A DNA stretch of 64,000 nt from Galerina marginata (GCA_023014335.1 JAECYW010000024.1:620001-684000), one strand, 5' to 3'; shown: positions 10,896 to 21,681, counted from the first letter of the stretch. Translations and numbers: made by a program. The notes: generated by a model from the letters alone, not told the origin.

Positions 10896-12903
10896 CTGAC
10901 ATGGCTGGTGTCCTTGAGGTTTGCAACGTGTGGTCCACATGTCAGTGATTTAACGAACGAACCACACACAGCTTCCAGAATAACTCTTTGATCAACTTAC
11001 CTCCCAGTCGTGCCGTCACTAGCTGCCAACATGTCAACGGTTCTGGGCGAAACATCCCACAGGAAAGTTAGGAAGGATGCTAAATACAGCCAGCAAGAGG
11101 TTGAGAAGATGTTGCCTTTCAAAACAGATTTCATACAAGCGACGACGACAAGCGAGCGTATGTTTATATTGAAACATCAGATCTTGCCTACAATCTTTAA
11201 GTATTGGCATGACCAAGGCAAGATAGCGCAAACTGAGGAGGAAAGCCGAACATGGACCATGGTACCCAATAACGTTATTTGAAAAGCCTAGCTTACCTAC
11301 CGAACATGGACAGGAACTTTCACTATGGTGCAGTAACAACTGGAGAATGGCCACGCCAATCAGTCGACCAACAAATAGCTTCAAGCCTAACCGGACGGAC
11401 GTCTTGTGGCACACGAACCGCGAACTAGTTCTCAAGGAAATGGCTCTACTGATGGGATTGCCCGAAGTAAGCACACAAACAAAGAACTGGTTTCGTTACC
11501 GCACCGCAGGAGCGAAAGCAGCAATGGAGAAGATGACATCGGAAGAGCGGGCTACATTGGATGCAGATATTGAAAGATTGTCCAAAGAGGGTTACAATCC
11601 ACAACACAAGCGAAAGTTCGTTCTTTCAGATCTGTTTGTCGATGCCACATTTAATCGCCATGCCATCCGTGCCTTGCAGTAATGCTTCGAGGTTTGCCGT
11701 GAAACGAATTAGATTGAACGCCGAGTCCAACTATCTTGAAATGGGAATTTCATCCATAGTATTTGCCACATACCGTTTACCTGACGGCAGGCTCATGGTC
11801 GACATGTAGGTGGTCGTCATATGCCGTGGTATGACATGCCGTGCTGACTGACGGCGAGTTTGCAGGCATGAACGCATTGCCGAATTGATGGGTTATAGGA
11901 CATCACCCTTTATGCAACTTCACGGCACGCTGGTGAAGGACATGAAGAATGCTTTGATGAATTATGTCAAGGTTCTTGAAACCACGGCAATAAGTGGTGA
12001 TGTGCCATTCTCCGACGGCGGTGTTCGCCTTCCACCTGGCACCGGCATGGACAAAGGCAAGCTCAAGTTCTACTTTGAGACCACTGGGCTGGGCTACCCG
12101 ATCCTTCCAAATCCAATCCCTTGTCTTGGCTGGGCTAAAACGGACTGGGAGATATTTCTGAAATCATACTTGAGTGCCCATTACTGTAAGTTCACAACTA
12201 CCCGCACTGCACAAAGGCTAACGGCAAACTGTGGCAGACCTTGCAACGGCGAAGAAAACTGAACATGTGCCGTACAAGCAGATAAACCTGGATCAATCTG
12301 CATACATTGACCCAAAGTATCTTCCTGACGACATGGCTCTGCGTGACCCGAGGAACTTGATAAAGGAGAGGACAGTTAGCTTCTTCAACCATCTCATTGA
12401 AAGGCAGGAGAGTCATGGGCCGGAGGAGACATTTCGGTTCAAAGGCATCAAAACAGTCAACGGCGTCGGGTTGGCCAAATATCCCGAGACACAGCTCAAT
12501 GACGTTAATGCCGTTGAAGGTCAGGCCGTTGCCGTCGATCCTCCACCTCCCTCGAAGAAAAAAGGCAAGGCCAAGAACACAACGGCCAAGAAGAAGGCCA
12601 AGGCGAAAGCAAACGAAACAATGCCGATTGAGAATGAAGGCCTTGCCAATGGGCCAACGGCGATGAATACGGACCCGTCAGTTGATGCTGTCGGCGTCGG
12701 GCCCTCTGTACCAAGGCCGCGTCCAAGATCTACTTGGAGACCAAGGGAGGAGCGACTTCAAGTGGACACTATGCCGACACCCCAAGCTTCTCCGTCGTCA
12801 GCACATCAAGAGTTGCCTTTGCCAATGGAGGTAGACGGGGAGGAAGTAGTTCCTGCCGTGGAGTTGTCTCGGCGGATTCAAAAATCCGCAGTACTTTTCA
12901 TTC

Positions 12904-13072
12904 CCCCACTGATTCCCTAGGAATGGCAGGAATCCCAATATTCCTACAGGATTCCCTGTGGAATCGAGGGAATTCCCTGAGGAATTCCCTCCATTCCCTC
13001 CATTCCCTCTATTCCTGTGGATTCCTAGAATTCCCTGAGGATTCCCCAAGGAATACAGGGAATAGAGGTGGA
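12904..13072. repeat. Left subterminal GGAATTCC-type array
   Basis: About a dozen copies of ATTCCCT, GGAAT and GAATTCCCTGAGGAATTCCC occur in both orientations, many forming small palindromes. The array begins at the terminal inverted repeat and stops abruptly near 13072. Such subterminal arrays are typical transposase-binding regions of CACTA and hAT elements. Confidence 0.7.
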
Positions 13073-14721
13073 GTACAGGACATATACTACCAATCTTTCC
13101 TGTCAAGTTTCCTATATTTCTAATTATCTCTTATTTTAATATATGTCAATTATAATTTATTACTGATATTAAATACACTATGTTACAATTACCTGTAGTA
13201 AATTATTCTACTTCCTATTTAACTGTATTTACATCAGGGGGAGGGGACTCAATGACATCTTACATGGCAAAGCAAGAGTCAGAGGGGTGGGGAGGGGACG
13301 GGGGCTGTACAGTAAAACACAGCGACGGCGGGGCTCCTAACACGGCCCGTGGGCAGTGGGTATAGAACGGGGCCGCCGCCGCGTGAGTCCCAACAGATAG
13401 TGTCGGGCACTGGTTGGGAAACGGGTCAGCACGGGGAGTGGGCGTGGGTAGTGGTGCGAATCGGCGTCGCGGGAGTTCCAGTGCACGGGCAGTGCGTGTC
13501 GTCTGCGACCAGGTGGCTGTAGGGAGTTGAAAAAGGGGGGGTGACGGGCAGTCGCGGGTTCGCAACGCCGTGGTGAGGGCGGTGGGTGATGCGTCGCATC
13601 GTGAAACGGCAGGGCTTTGGGGTCGGTGGTTTCGAATGGGCGCCGCGGGAGTCCCAGCGCATGGGTGGTGCCTGTCGACTGCGAAAGCCTGGCCGTAGAC
13701 GTAGGAGGAGGGGAACGGCACCCCGTCGCAAACCGATGAGGGTTGGGGCCTAGAGGCCCATGGGGTGCCGTTGGTGCAGAACAGCGGCGGTGGGGCTCGA
13801 CGAGGCTGCCGTTAGTTCAAAACGGCAGCGGGAGCGTTGATGCCTGCGCTGGGGTGTCAACGAGAGCATGGGGTGGGTTGAAATGGGGCTGGTGGTGCTT
13901 ACCGGGCATCCCTCGACCTACTCGCTACTCGTACGCCGCTGCTATGCGGCAGATCCGCGGTTCGCCGTCTCGCGCGCCTGTGACGTGGCAATCGCGACGG
14001 GCTGGCGGTCGTTCGACGTGGTGCCAGCGGTCGTGGGCGTGTCGTTCGACGTGGCGCAGGCGAGGGGGACGAAATAGGTTCTGCGGGGGGTGGCTGTCGC
14101 TGGATCGAAACAGCGGCGCCTGGGCTCGCGGTGGCTCCCCGTCGGCTCGAAACGGGTTCGGGGGGCGACGTAGCCGCCGTTGGTTCGAAACGGTGGCAGA
14201 GGCGTCGAGCTGGGGTCGACGTGGCGGATTCGAACCAGCTGACGGTGTTGGGGCGGGCCGATGTGGCTGCCTCGGGTCGAAACGGCGGCGGACGGGTTCG
14301 AGGGGGGTGCTGGGGTTTCAACGAGGGTGCGGGACGTGTGGATGGATTCGGGGGTGCTTACCGGGTATCTGGGCCCTTTCCCCCCACTCCGTAAGCCGCT
14401 GCGACGTGGCAGACGCGCTTTTCGTCCTCAAGGACCCTTGACGTGGCAGTCGCGACGGGGTAGCGAGGCGTGCGGAGTCGTGGTGGCGGGGTCGGGGACG
14501 TTCTACGGTGCGGGAAACGCGACGTGGCGGGGTCCGTGATGTGGCGGGGTTGACGTGGTGCCAGGGAGTCGTGGGCGCGCTGGTCGACGTGGGGGTGGAA
14601 AGTCGAGGGTACGGGAGGGAGGGGAGGGGAGGACAGTGGTGGTTGAAAAGAAAGAAACCGGCACGGCGTGGTGGAATCAACAAGCACGGGCAGTGGGAAC
14701 GTTACGTAATCGTTGATGTAG

Positions 14722-14899
14722 CTCGCTATTCCGCCGCGGAATCCCACCGAATTCCCCATTCCGGACGTTCCGCGCCGGATTCCGCCGGATTATAGCCCAC
14801 GGAATTGGGGCTTTTGGCTGGTCCCCCTGCCATTCCGATTCCGGCAGGAATCCGCGGAATTGCAATATTCCGGCCGGAATCCTGCAGGAATCAGTGGGG
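14722..14899. repeat. Right subterminal GGAATTCC-type array
   Basis: It mirrors the left array: CCGCGGAAT, GGAATTCC-like and GGCCGGAATCCTGCAGG words pack the last ~170 bp before the right inverted repeat. It is more GC-rich than the left array but has the same palindromic unit. Confidence 0.7.
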
Positions 14900-15056
14900 C
14901 ATCACTAAGACCTCAAAATCCGGGCCATCTCGTGGAACGCCGACGGCATTGACCTCTCGGAGAAGTAATCGCTTGGCCGTCCCGTTGCCGACGCCGAGTG
15001 TTTCACCAGGGCCCAGTCAAGAACGTGTTACAAGGAGCAGGTCGAAGAACACTTAA

Positions 15057-15305
15057 CAAAGTTACTTAGCTGAAACAAATGTAATATATGATGTTTTTTT
15101 TATATACAGTACATCATATATACAAAGAGGCGAAGGGGAAAAGCAAAAAAAAAAGACGGCGAGGACGGCACGGTAATACTACAAAACAAACAACGCCGAC
15201 GGCAAACTATGTACAACCCCGACGGCAAGCAGCACAAGAGAAACGACGCCGACGGCAAACTATATACAACCAACCACGGCAAGCAACAGATCTTCGGCCT
15301 TGGAC
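15057..15305. repeat. Convergent intergenic stretch with GCCGACGGCAAAC repeats
   Basis: Between the two convergent genes, 15190-15280 holds three or four ~30-bp units with ACGCCGACGGCAAACTAT and TACAACC, then degraded copies. The rest is A-rich. The location suggests shared 3' flanking DNA or a terminator region, but nothing proves this. Confidence 0.6.
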
Positions 15306-18047
15306 TTACTTCCTCTTCTTTGTCGCTGGGCCATTTTCACCATCGGGGCTAGGCCGCTTGCCGTTTGGGTTCGGAGGGGCTGGGGACTTGGGGGCCGGCG
15401 ACGTTCGAGTGGATCTCCTCAGAGGCTGGGCGGGGCTCGGCGATTTGCTGGCAGACCGTGAACGTCCACGCCCAGCAGCGGGGGGCGGAGCAAGGGACGC
15501 TGCAGGAACCTCTAAATTCGCTGGTCGGGCGGGTGGGGATGCGTTGTCCTGGCCTTCGGCGTCGGCGTCTTGATCCATTGTGGCAACCTCCATCTCGACG
15601 TCGCCGGTGTGGGGCGGGATGGAGAGGGGAGGCGCGGTGTGTCTGGGCTCAACAACAGGGTGAAGGGCACCAGCTTCAAAGGCAGAGGTGTTCTCGCCGT
15701 CGGGGTTGGGGAGGACTTCGTCTGGAACGGCCGCTGGAACTTCGCCGCCGGCAACAGGAACGACTTCGCCGTCGGCAAGGCGAATAATTTCGCCGTCGGC
15801 AACGGGAATCAGTTCGCCGTCGGCAGCGGGAATGACTTTGCCTTCAACGGCAGGAGTCGAACTGCTATGCGCGACAACTGGTGCGACGGAGTCCGTGACT
15901 TCGGCCCCGACGACGGTCGCAGCTGCATCAGGTGCCGTTAGGCTACCGTTGCCCGAGGCGGGAACGGCAGGCAGCTGTGACGACGGGGGGGAGGGGAAGA
16001 TCGCAGTTTCGCCACCTCTAGCCGTGTCCTGAGATGACGTGGGGGTGGCAGAAGTGAGTTTGATGGATGGCAAAGAGGGGGCGGTATCGACGACGGGGGA
16101 AGGCAGGGAAGGAGGTGGCATTGAAGATGAGGCCGAAGCCGACGGCACGGCGAGAGCTGGAAAAGACGACGACGACGGCGACGATGGCATCGGCTCCGAG
16201 ACCTCGAGAGGTGTAATGTCCTCACAAGCAGACGTTTCCTCCCCCTCTTCCACTCCCTCCATCACATCGTCCTCCTGCTCAGGGGGAGGGGTGTCTTTTG
16301 CCCACCGGAACAGAGTGTCAATGGCGTGCGTTGACTTGTTCGCCTGCTTAATCAGTATTGGCATCTTGGTGACGAGGTGATGGTGGGCGAAGCCGGTCCC
16401 GATGGCCGCTTGCGTCACGGCGTCGAGACGTGCGACGATTTCGTCGAGACGGTCTTCAATCACGGCAAGGCGTGCTTCTACAGTGTTGGCCGAGGGATTG
16501 AACATATCGTACCTGCCGCGCAAAGGCTCTCGGACAGGTTGAAGGACATTCCTTGTATGTACCGCAATGTCCTCCATCCTGTTGAAGACAGTCACAAAGT
16601 CCGTGTCAACTTGATGTAATTCATTAGATCAAAAAGATGTAGTATAAAAAGACGGTGCTTACTGGGTTCCTCTATCAAGCTCCACACGGCAAACGGATTC
16701 GGGATCGGAATCTCCTCCGACGGCGACGGCGAACGGGCTAGATGGATGTTAGTAGCGGACGGCGTGATGTTCAAAGGCTAACTAACCTCTCCCTTTCCCT
16801 TTTTCCTCTTTCGTATATGCCCGCGATGGACCTGGTTCGGCGTTCTTGCGGGGTTTGACGACGATGCTCTCTTCATCGGGGGGTTGCCTTTCCTCATCCG
16901 TCTCTGACCCAATCATCGACGGCGTCTTGGGTTTCGACTTCGCCTTCGAGGGGCGTTTCTTCGCTGGCAGTTCAACGCGGACAGTTGCCGTCGGCGGAGG
17001 ATCTTGGGACTTGGCGGCGGCCGATGTTGGTTTCGCCCTTGACTTGGGCTTGCCGCCAGGAGCGGTCGGCCGAGCGGCTTTCCGTTTGTCCTCCCAGAGC
17101 TTGAACGGGCCACCGCATTTTATCTTGCGCTTGTTACAGATCCAACAGGCGCCTCGACCAGATCCGGCGAGCTGGGGATGGCAGGCCCGCCCTTTGTCCT
17201 CGCAGTACTTGCAAGGGGGATCATTCGTCCAAGTCCTGTCGATGGGGGCTTCCGGGCGTATTGGTTTATCGCCGCTATTCTTCGCCTTCCGCGCAATTTT
17301 CGGTTCCGTGTCGAGGTCCATGGCATCGGGGTCGGCTTCGGGGTCGTAGGCGGCATCAGGGTCCTGGGGATCGGGCTCTTCGTCGGCTTCGTTATCAGCA
17401 TTGTTCTCGCCGTTTCGGATGACGCGCGTACCAGACGTCTCCGCAGGCGGCGGCCGTGAGGGAATGTTTGATTTCGGGGCCTGAGTGACGGCGGATTTCG
17501 GTGGTGCGGCTGTTTGCTTGCGTGGTGGTGGCACGGTCGCCGTCGTGACCGGGGCAGGCTGCCTTGCCGTCGCCGTTGGCGCGGCGACGGATTTCTTTGC
17601 CGAAACGGCGGGTGTTGGCTTCCTCGCCGAGGCCGCAGTCACTGGGTTCCTCGCCGAAGCCGTCTGAGAGTTGGTTGCCGTCGGAATCAATTCATTCGCC
17701 AGTTTGCCACGGAGGGTGGCCAAGTACGAGGGCCGGTCGATGGGGGGATGCCATAGCAAGAAGCAGTGGCAATACAAGAAAGGCTTCGCAAACAGGGCGA
17801 ACATTGCCTTTGCGTTGGGATCCCCCGCGTCGGCTGCGACCCCGATTGGACCTTTTTTTTTGAGAAGATCTTTCTGTAAGGAAAGCTGAGTGAGTTCTTT
17901 TTTTGTGATCGGCATTGTACTCACAATCGTCTTCCGGAGCCCGTTCTCCATGGCCTCCACAATTGTTCCATCAACAATGGCAGCCCGAGCCGTTTGTTCA
18001 AGAGCTTCCATCTCAGCGGAAAGTGCGGCAAAAGCAGGGTGAGACAT
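15306..18047 (-). CDS. TE-associated Cys-cluster / coiled-coil protein, 4 exons, 862 aa
   Basis: The ATG is at 18047. Exons are 18047-17925, 17873-16787, 16737-16663 and 16609-15306. Introns are 51, 49 and 53 nt with GTGAGT, GTTAGT and GTAAGC donors; intron 2 has a perfect ACTAAC branch site. The frame is continuous (2,589 nt). Naive translation shows two ORFs (16782-18047 and 15306-16595) that look like separate genes, but the 49-nt intron joins them in phase. The N-terminus is helical; an Ala/Pro/Lys-rich linker follows, then a Cys cluster CKYC-x(6)-C-x(11)-CWIC-x(5)-C. Next are a heptad-like segment (VEARLAVIEDRLDEIVARLD), a long Ser/Pro/Ala tail with ADGExIPVADGE repeats, and a KKRK end suited to nuclear import. 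The Cys spacing suggests zinc-dependent DNA binding; that is inference. It converges on the split gene and diverges from the small gene at 18.3 kb. Confidence 0.7.
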
Positions 18048-18193
18048 TTTTGTGAATGAAGGGGAGAAGGGCGGCAGCGGATAGACGGCGACGGCTGAGT
18101 GGATAGAGGGAGTTGGAAGTTGGGGAGGAAGAATGATTGTTGATCGATGGATGATCGAAAATCAACCATCACGTGACCTATTCCGCACAACAC

Positions 18194-18200
18194 TATAAAT
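18194..18200 (+). promoter_or_regulatory. TATA box in the divergent 289-bp intergenic region
   Basis: CACTATAAATAG on the plus strand lies about 140 bp upstream of the ATG at 18336. It lies between two divergent gene starts (18047 minus, 18336 plus). CCACGTG-type words follow at 18251-18260. Confidence 0.5.
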
Positions 18201-18335
18201 AGAAATTAATATTCGCGTGATGTGTTCAACAATTCAACATCCCACGCCACACCACGTGTCGCCTCTGTTATTTAAAAGGTTGTTTCGCTCGATAGCAAAC
18301 CTCCTCCCGCTTCTTATCCTTGCCACGTATAACAG

Positions 18336-20449
18336 ATGCACAGCGAACTCGACGTTGCCATGGACGACCTTGCACCCTCCCCCAACGCGATACCTGAAGG
18401 CTTTGTCGTTATTGAGGGCGTCGATGCCGAAAATTACTTGGTTCCTGCTTTCGCCGTGCCAGCCGCAACACTGGAACTCGCTAAAATATGTCGACGCCGT
18501 GAAAACGGAGTGGATTCTCACTCAAAGAGAGGAGGGGTGAGTACCAATCCCATGCCGTTTTTTCTTTCCCCTTGCCGTCCTATGTTTTGATTACCATGCC
18601 GCTCCACTCGATGAACGCTTGCCACGCCGTGCCGTTCTCGTGAGATATCCCTTGCCTTCTGGCCTTTTGTTGCCGTCACACGTTGGCCGTGCTTTCTTTG
18701 CCGTGGCCGTCCTCCTTTCGCCGTGGCCGTGCTCCCTTCGCCGTGGCCGTGCTCCGTTCGCCGTGGCCGTGGCTGCTTCGGCAATTCGTTTCTACGGCAA
18801 CTATTAAACAGGGGAATCTGGATGAATGGCACGGCAAGTAGACACAACTTTTCATGCCCTTTCCCTCGCCATCACTCTCCCTTGCCGTTCTCTTGCTTCA
18901 ATGCCGTCGGTCAGATATTTGTATGGCCTGTTGTCGCCGTGCCGTCTATTTCCGCTCTTGCCAATGTTCCTACTGCCATGTTTGTCATGGTCTTGGCAAC
19001 TTTTGTTGCCGTGCAGTCAATTTGCGTTCTTACCAAGGTCCCTGCCATGCCGTGACATGTTCGCCGTGGCTCTGCGTACTTTGGCATGGCACCTATTTGT
19101 CAACGGATTGCGAAAATCAACTTTTGCCACGTTCTTTTCCTTGCCATCTCATACCATTCTTGCCGTGCCGACCACATGTTGATATTGCTCGTTATCCAAG
19201 GCATGTTGCCTTTGCCATCATTTCTTTGCCATGGCGGTGGGCAGCCCACCTTTTTTATGGAATGTTCATGTCAACTTGTGGTCGTCATGCCATGAGTTGG
19301 TCTGCCCGTGCCGTCCCCGGACAATCGCATGCCGTGCCGCCTTTAGTTGCCGTGCCGTCCATTGCTGCTTTTATGAAGGGCCTTGCCGTGCCGTCGCATT
19401 CTTGCCATGGCCGTGCGTACTCTTGGTATCGTCCCATACATGACTGCACAACAACTATTTGGCAATGGAGCATGCTGCGTCTGACTTTTCGATGCCGTAC
19501 TTCGATGATTCTACTTTTACCCAGGTTTCTGCCATGCCGTCGCATGGCCGTGGCTACTGGTAGAATACGTTTCAAAGAACCTGATGCGGCATCTATTTGT
19601 TAAGATCCGTAGCTTGCATCTGACTTTTTGATGCCGTACTGTGATGATTCATTCTACTTTTACCCAGGTTTCTGCCATGCCGTCGCATGGCCGTGGCTAC
19701 TGGTAAAATCAGTATTGGTAAACCACGTGCGGCATCTATTTGTCAACATCCTTTCGTAGCCTGCGTCTGACTTTCCGATGCCGCGTACTTCGATGATTCT
19801 ACTTTTACCAAGGTTTCTGCCATGCCGTCGCATGGCCGTGGCTACTGGTAGAATCGGTTTCAAAGAACCACATGCGGCATCTATTTGTCAATGCAACTGC
19901 CTACTCTGCCCACTCCACCGAGACTTACCTTCATTTTTGTTTATATTTATATGTCTCCCTTCTTCTAAGACTTGTTTTTTCCACTTGGTCCTTAAGTTAT
20001 TCTTAATACTTTGCTGACTCCTTTGCCAGTCAGGTAATGATCTTGACTTGCCTGCCATTAAGGTCGGTGCACAAAAAATTGACATGCCTGCAGACCCGGT
20101 AATTGATTAGACCAACACATTAACAATCCTATTCACTGCTGCTGTAATTTAGAAATTGACTCGCCGTGAAATTCACGGCATTCATTCGGAGATCCAGGCT
20201 CTATGTTCACAACTCGGCATAACTTACAAGGATGCAAGCCATCGGCTGTACCTGGCCGAGATGGAGAAGCTTGAAGTCAATCAGAGTAGCCTCAAAGCAT
20301 TCACCGCTTTGTCAACCCGTGCACGCAACTCGTTTATTCATTTTCAACAGAAGTTAGAGGTATTGAATGCTGGCTTAGAGGACCAGGCCGACGGCGACGT
20401 AGCCATGGATGACTCTGTTGCCGGGGGCCCTTCAAGTGCTGCCAAATAA
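18336..20449 (+). CDS. Small TE-associated protein split by 1.6 kb of repeats
   Basis: Exon 1 begins at ATG 18336 and encodes MDDLAPS...IPEGFVVIEGVDAENYLVPAFAVPAATLELAK, ending at a GTGAGT donor at about 18537. The last exon, from about 20153 (TTTAG acceptor) to 20449, encodes REIHGIHSEIQALCSQLGITYKDASHRLYLAEMEKL and an acidic C-terminus. Both halves match the pattern of recurrent small proteins I associate with agaric transposon islands, where they are contiguous. In exon 1 the reading frame that would best continue the helix (KYVDAVKTEWILTQREEG) is shifted by one base in an AAAA run near 18482. Either the copy is frameshifted or the frame with phase-0 splicing is correct. The intervening ~1.6 kb is far longer than any other intron here and consists of GCCGT-rich repeats. 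Confidence 0.5.
18560..19470. repeat. GCCGT-rich degenerate repeat field
   Basis: TTGCCGT, GCCGTGCCGTC and CATGCCGT words occur every 20-40 bp. The densest part, about 18670-18780, is a tandem of ~18-bp TTCGCCGTGGCCGTGCTCC units. All frames are interrupted or Cys/Arg/His-rich, so I see no gene here. Confidence 0.75.
19475..19893 (+). repeat. Three tandem copies of a ~145-bp repeat
   Basis: Each unit carries CTGACTTT, GATGCCGTACT, GATGATTCTACTTTTACC, AGGTTTCTGCCATGCCGTC, GCATGGCCGTGGCTACTGG and TGCGGCATCTATTTGT in this order. Starts are near 19475, 19617 and 19762. The third unit is slightly shorter. Differences are mostly point changes and small indels. Confidence 0.85.
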
Positions 20450-20639
20450 TCCGCCGATCAATAAATACATCATTAACATTTGTAACCTCGTGAATGAATT
20501 ATCTGTGACTGGTTCGACTTTATGATGGAATGTCCTATTTTATTTATTTATTGAGAGGTGGAATGATATGGTTCCACCGTGTTGAGCAATGTTTTGGGCT
20601 CATACCAAGTCCTGCGAAGAATGTCAACTCAAATCGAGT

Positions 20640-20730
20640 TTTGCCAGTTCGACTTGTCGCCTTTCTTGCCGACGGCAAACTCTGGCCGACGGCAAATCTT
20701 GGCCGACGGCAGACTGGCCGACAACACATT
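20640..20730. repeat. Short tandem of GCCGACGGC(A)AA units
   Basis: Four units of TTGCCGACGGCAAACT / TGGCCGACGGCAAATCT / TGGCCGACGGCAGACT / TGGCCGAC follow each other at 15-17 bp spacing. This is the clearest tandem version of the word that is scattered through the whole 1-21 kb island. Confidence 0.8.
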
Positions 20731-20814
20731 TCATGCCATTGCCGTTTAAACTCAATTGGGGTACCATGTTCGCCCTACCCCCAGACCGTGTCTTGTATGT
20801 CCCGTTTCGCCGTT

Positions 20815-21490
20815 CCATACCGTATCCACCCCCGCCCAGCCTAGCCATACCCACCCCGCCGAGCCTACCCATAACCACCCCGCCGAGCCTGCCCGTACCC
20901 ACCCCGCCGAGCCTGCCCGTACCCACATCGGCGACACCCTACCCAGATCCCCTACCCGTATCCACCCCGCCGAGCCTACCCGTAACCCCGTGGCCGATCC
21001 TACCCGTATCCACCCCGCCGAGCCTGCCCGTACCCACCCCGCCGTGCCCTGACCCACATCGGCGAGGCCCTACCCATATCCCCTACCCGTATCCACCCCG
21101 CCGAGCCTGCCCGTACCCACCCCGCCGTGCCCTGTCTGACCCACATCGGCGAGGCCCTAGCGATATCCCCTACCCGTATCCACCCCGCCGTGCCTGCCCG
21201 TACCCACCCCGCCGTCCCCTGTCTGACCCACATCGGCGAGGCCCAACCCATATCCCCTACCCGCATCCATCCCGCCGAGCCTGCCCGTACCCACCCCGCC
21301 GTGCCCTGTCTGACCCACATCGGCAAGGCCCTACCCACACCATACCCACCCGCCGTGCCCTACGAGTTACCCGCCTCGCCATGCCCTACCCATACCCTAC
21401 CCATACCCATACCCACCCCGCCGAGCCTACCCCATACCCTCCCGCCGTGCCCTACCAGCTGGCCGCGCCACCCTACCCCACCTGCCGTCC
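20815..21490 (+). repeat. CCACCCCGCCGAGCCTGCCCGTA minisatellite with 87-bp higher-order units
   Basis: From 20830 to about 21045 the unit is 18-27 bp (ACCCACCCCGCCGAGCCT). From about 21046 to 21340 there are at least three 84-87 bp units that add CTGACCCACATCGGCGAGGCCCTA. The strand is strongly C-rich, and long frames such as HPAEPARTHPAVP arise on both strands because the unit is near a multiple of three. I regard these frames as by-products. Confidence 0.85.
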
Positions 21491-21681
21491 TACCACTATA
21501 GACCATCCATAGAATTCTACAGCACCGACTAAGTCGGCACAATGTAAACGTTCTATAGGTCGAGTCACTCGACTATATGTAGCTTGCCTATGTGCTTTTT
21601 TTTCTTCTTTCTCTCCATCACTTCTCACGACGAACATTGACAGGTACTCTCTTTTTTAAACGCTTCAACGACGCGTACAAT

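Larger units (their letters stand above)
12902..14899. mobile_element. Non-autonomous TIR DNA element (~2.0 kb) inserted in the gene at 11.0-15.06 kb
   Basis: Termini are CCCCACTGATTCC (12904-12916) and its exact inverse GGAATCAGTGGGG (14887-14899), each followed inward by about 160 bp packed with GGAATTCC-like words. CAT flanks both ends (12899-12901 and 14900-14902), consistent with a 3-bp target duplication; two extra bases (TC) lie between the left CAT and the inverted repeat. Removing the element and one CAT restores the host reading frame. The interior (13.1-14.7 kb) is GC-rich with short internal repeats (TTCGAAACGG, GGTGCTTACCGGG, GACGTGGCA). It has no transposase-like ORF; a 232-codon open frame at 13743-14441 looks compositional. 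The CACTG ends with 3-bp duplication resemble CACTA-type (CMC/Plavaka) elements, but the family is uncertain. Confidence 0.75.
11031..15056 (+). pseudogene. TE-associated multi-exon gene, last exon split by a 2.0 kb insertion
   Basis: The first ATG is at 11031; the open frame upstream begins with GTG. Exons are 11031-11261, 11314-11633, 11680-11805, 11866-12185 and 12238-12901, then the inserted element, then 14903-15056. All introns are 46-60 nt GT..AG. Skipping the insertion plus one CAT duplicate gives a continuous 604-aa frame ending in a basic tail (RVTRSRSK). With the insertion it stops early at 12920, inside the element. The second intron has a weak GTTTGT donor. Visible features are an N-terminal block with LKHQILPTIFKYW, a WCSNNWR junction across intron 1, an EEMTSEER-type helical region, YRLPDGRLMVDMHERIAEL across intron 3, and a Lys/Ala-rich linker near 12540-12620. 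I know the layout from recurrent unnamed agaric proteins in transposon islands; no biochemical role is assignable. It lies head-to-head with the KDZ gene across the palindrome. Confidence 0.7.

Noticed and set aside
13743..14441. 232-codon plus-strand frame inside the 2-kb element as a transposase
   Set aside because: Composition is Gly/Trp/Arg-rich from GC-rich repeats, with no catalytic motif and no splice structure. The element looks non-autonomous.
16592..16774. Separate small gene between the two ORFs of the Cys-cluster locus
   Set aside because: It starts at TTG, and both ends fit consensus introns of the larger gene in the correct phase, so it is an internal exon.
20756..21512. Long HPAEPARTHP-type frames on both strands
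   Set aside because: Produced by the minisatellite unit length near a multiple of three. All six frames are affected and no gene boundaries fit.
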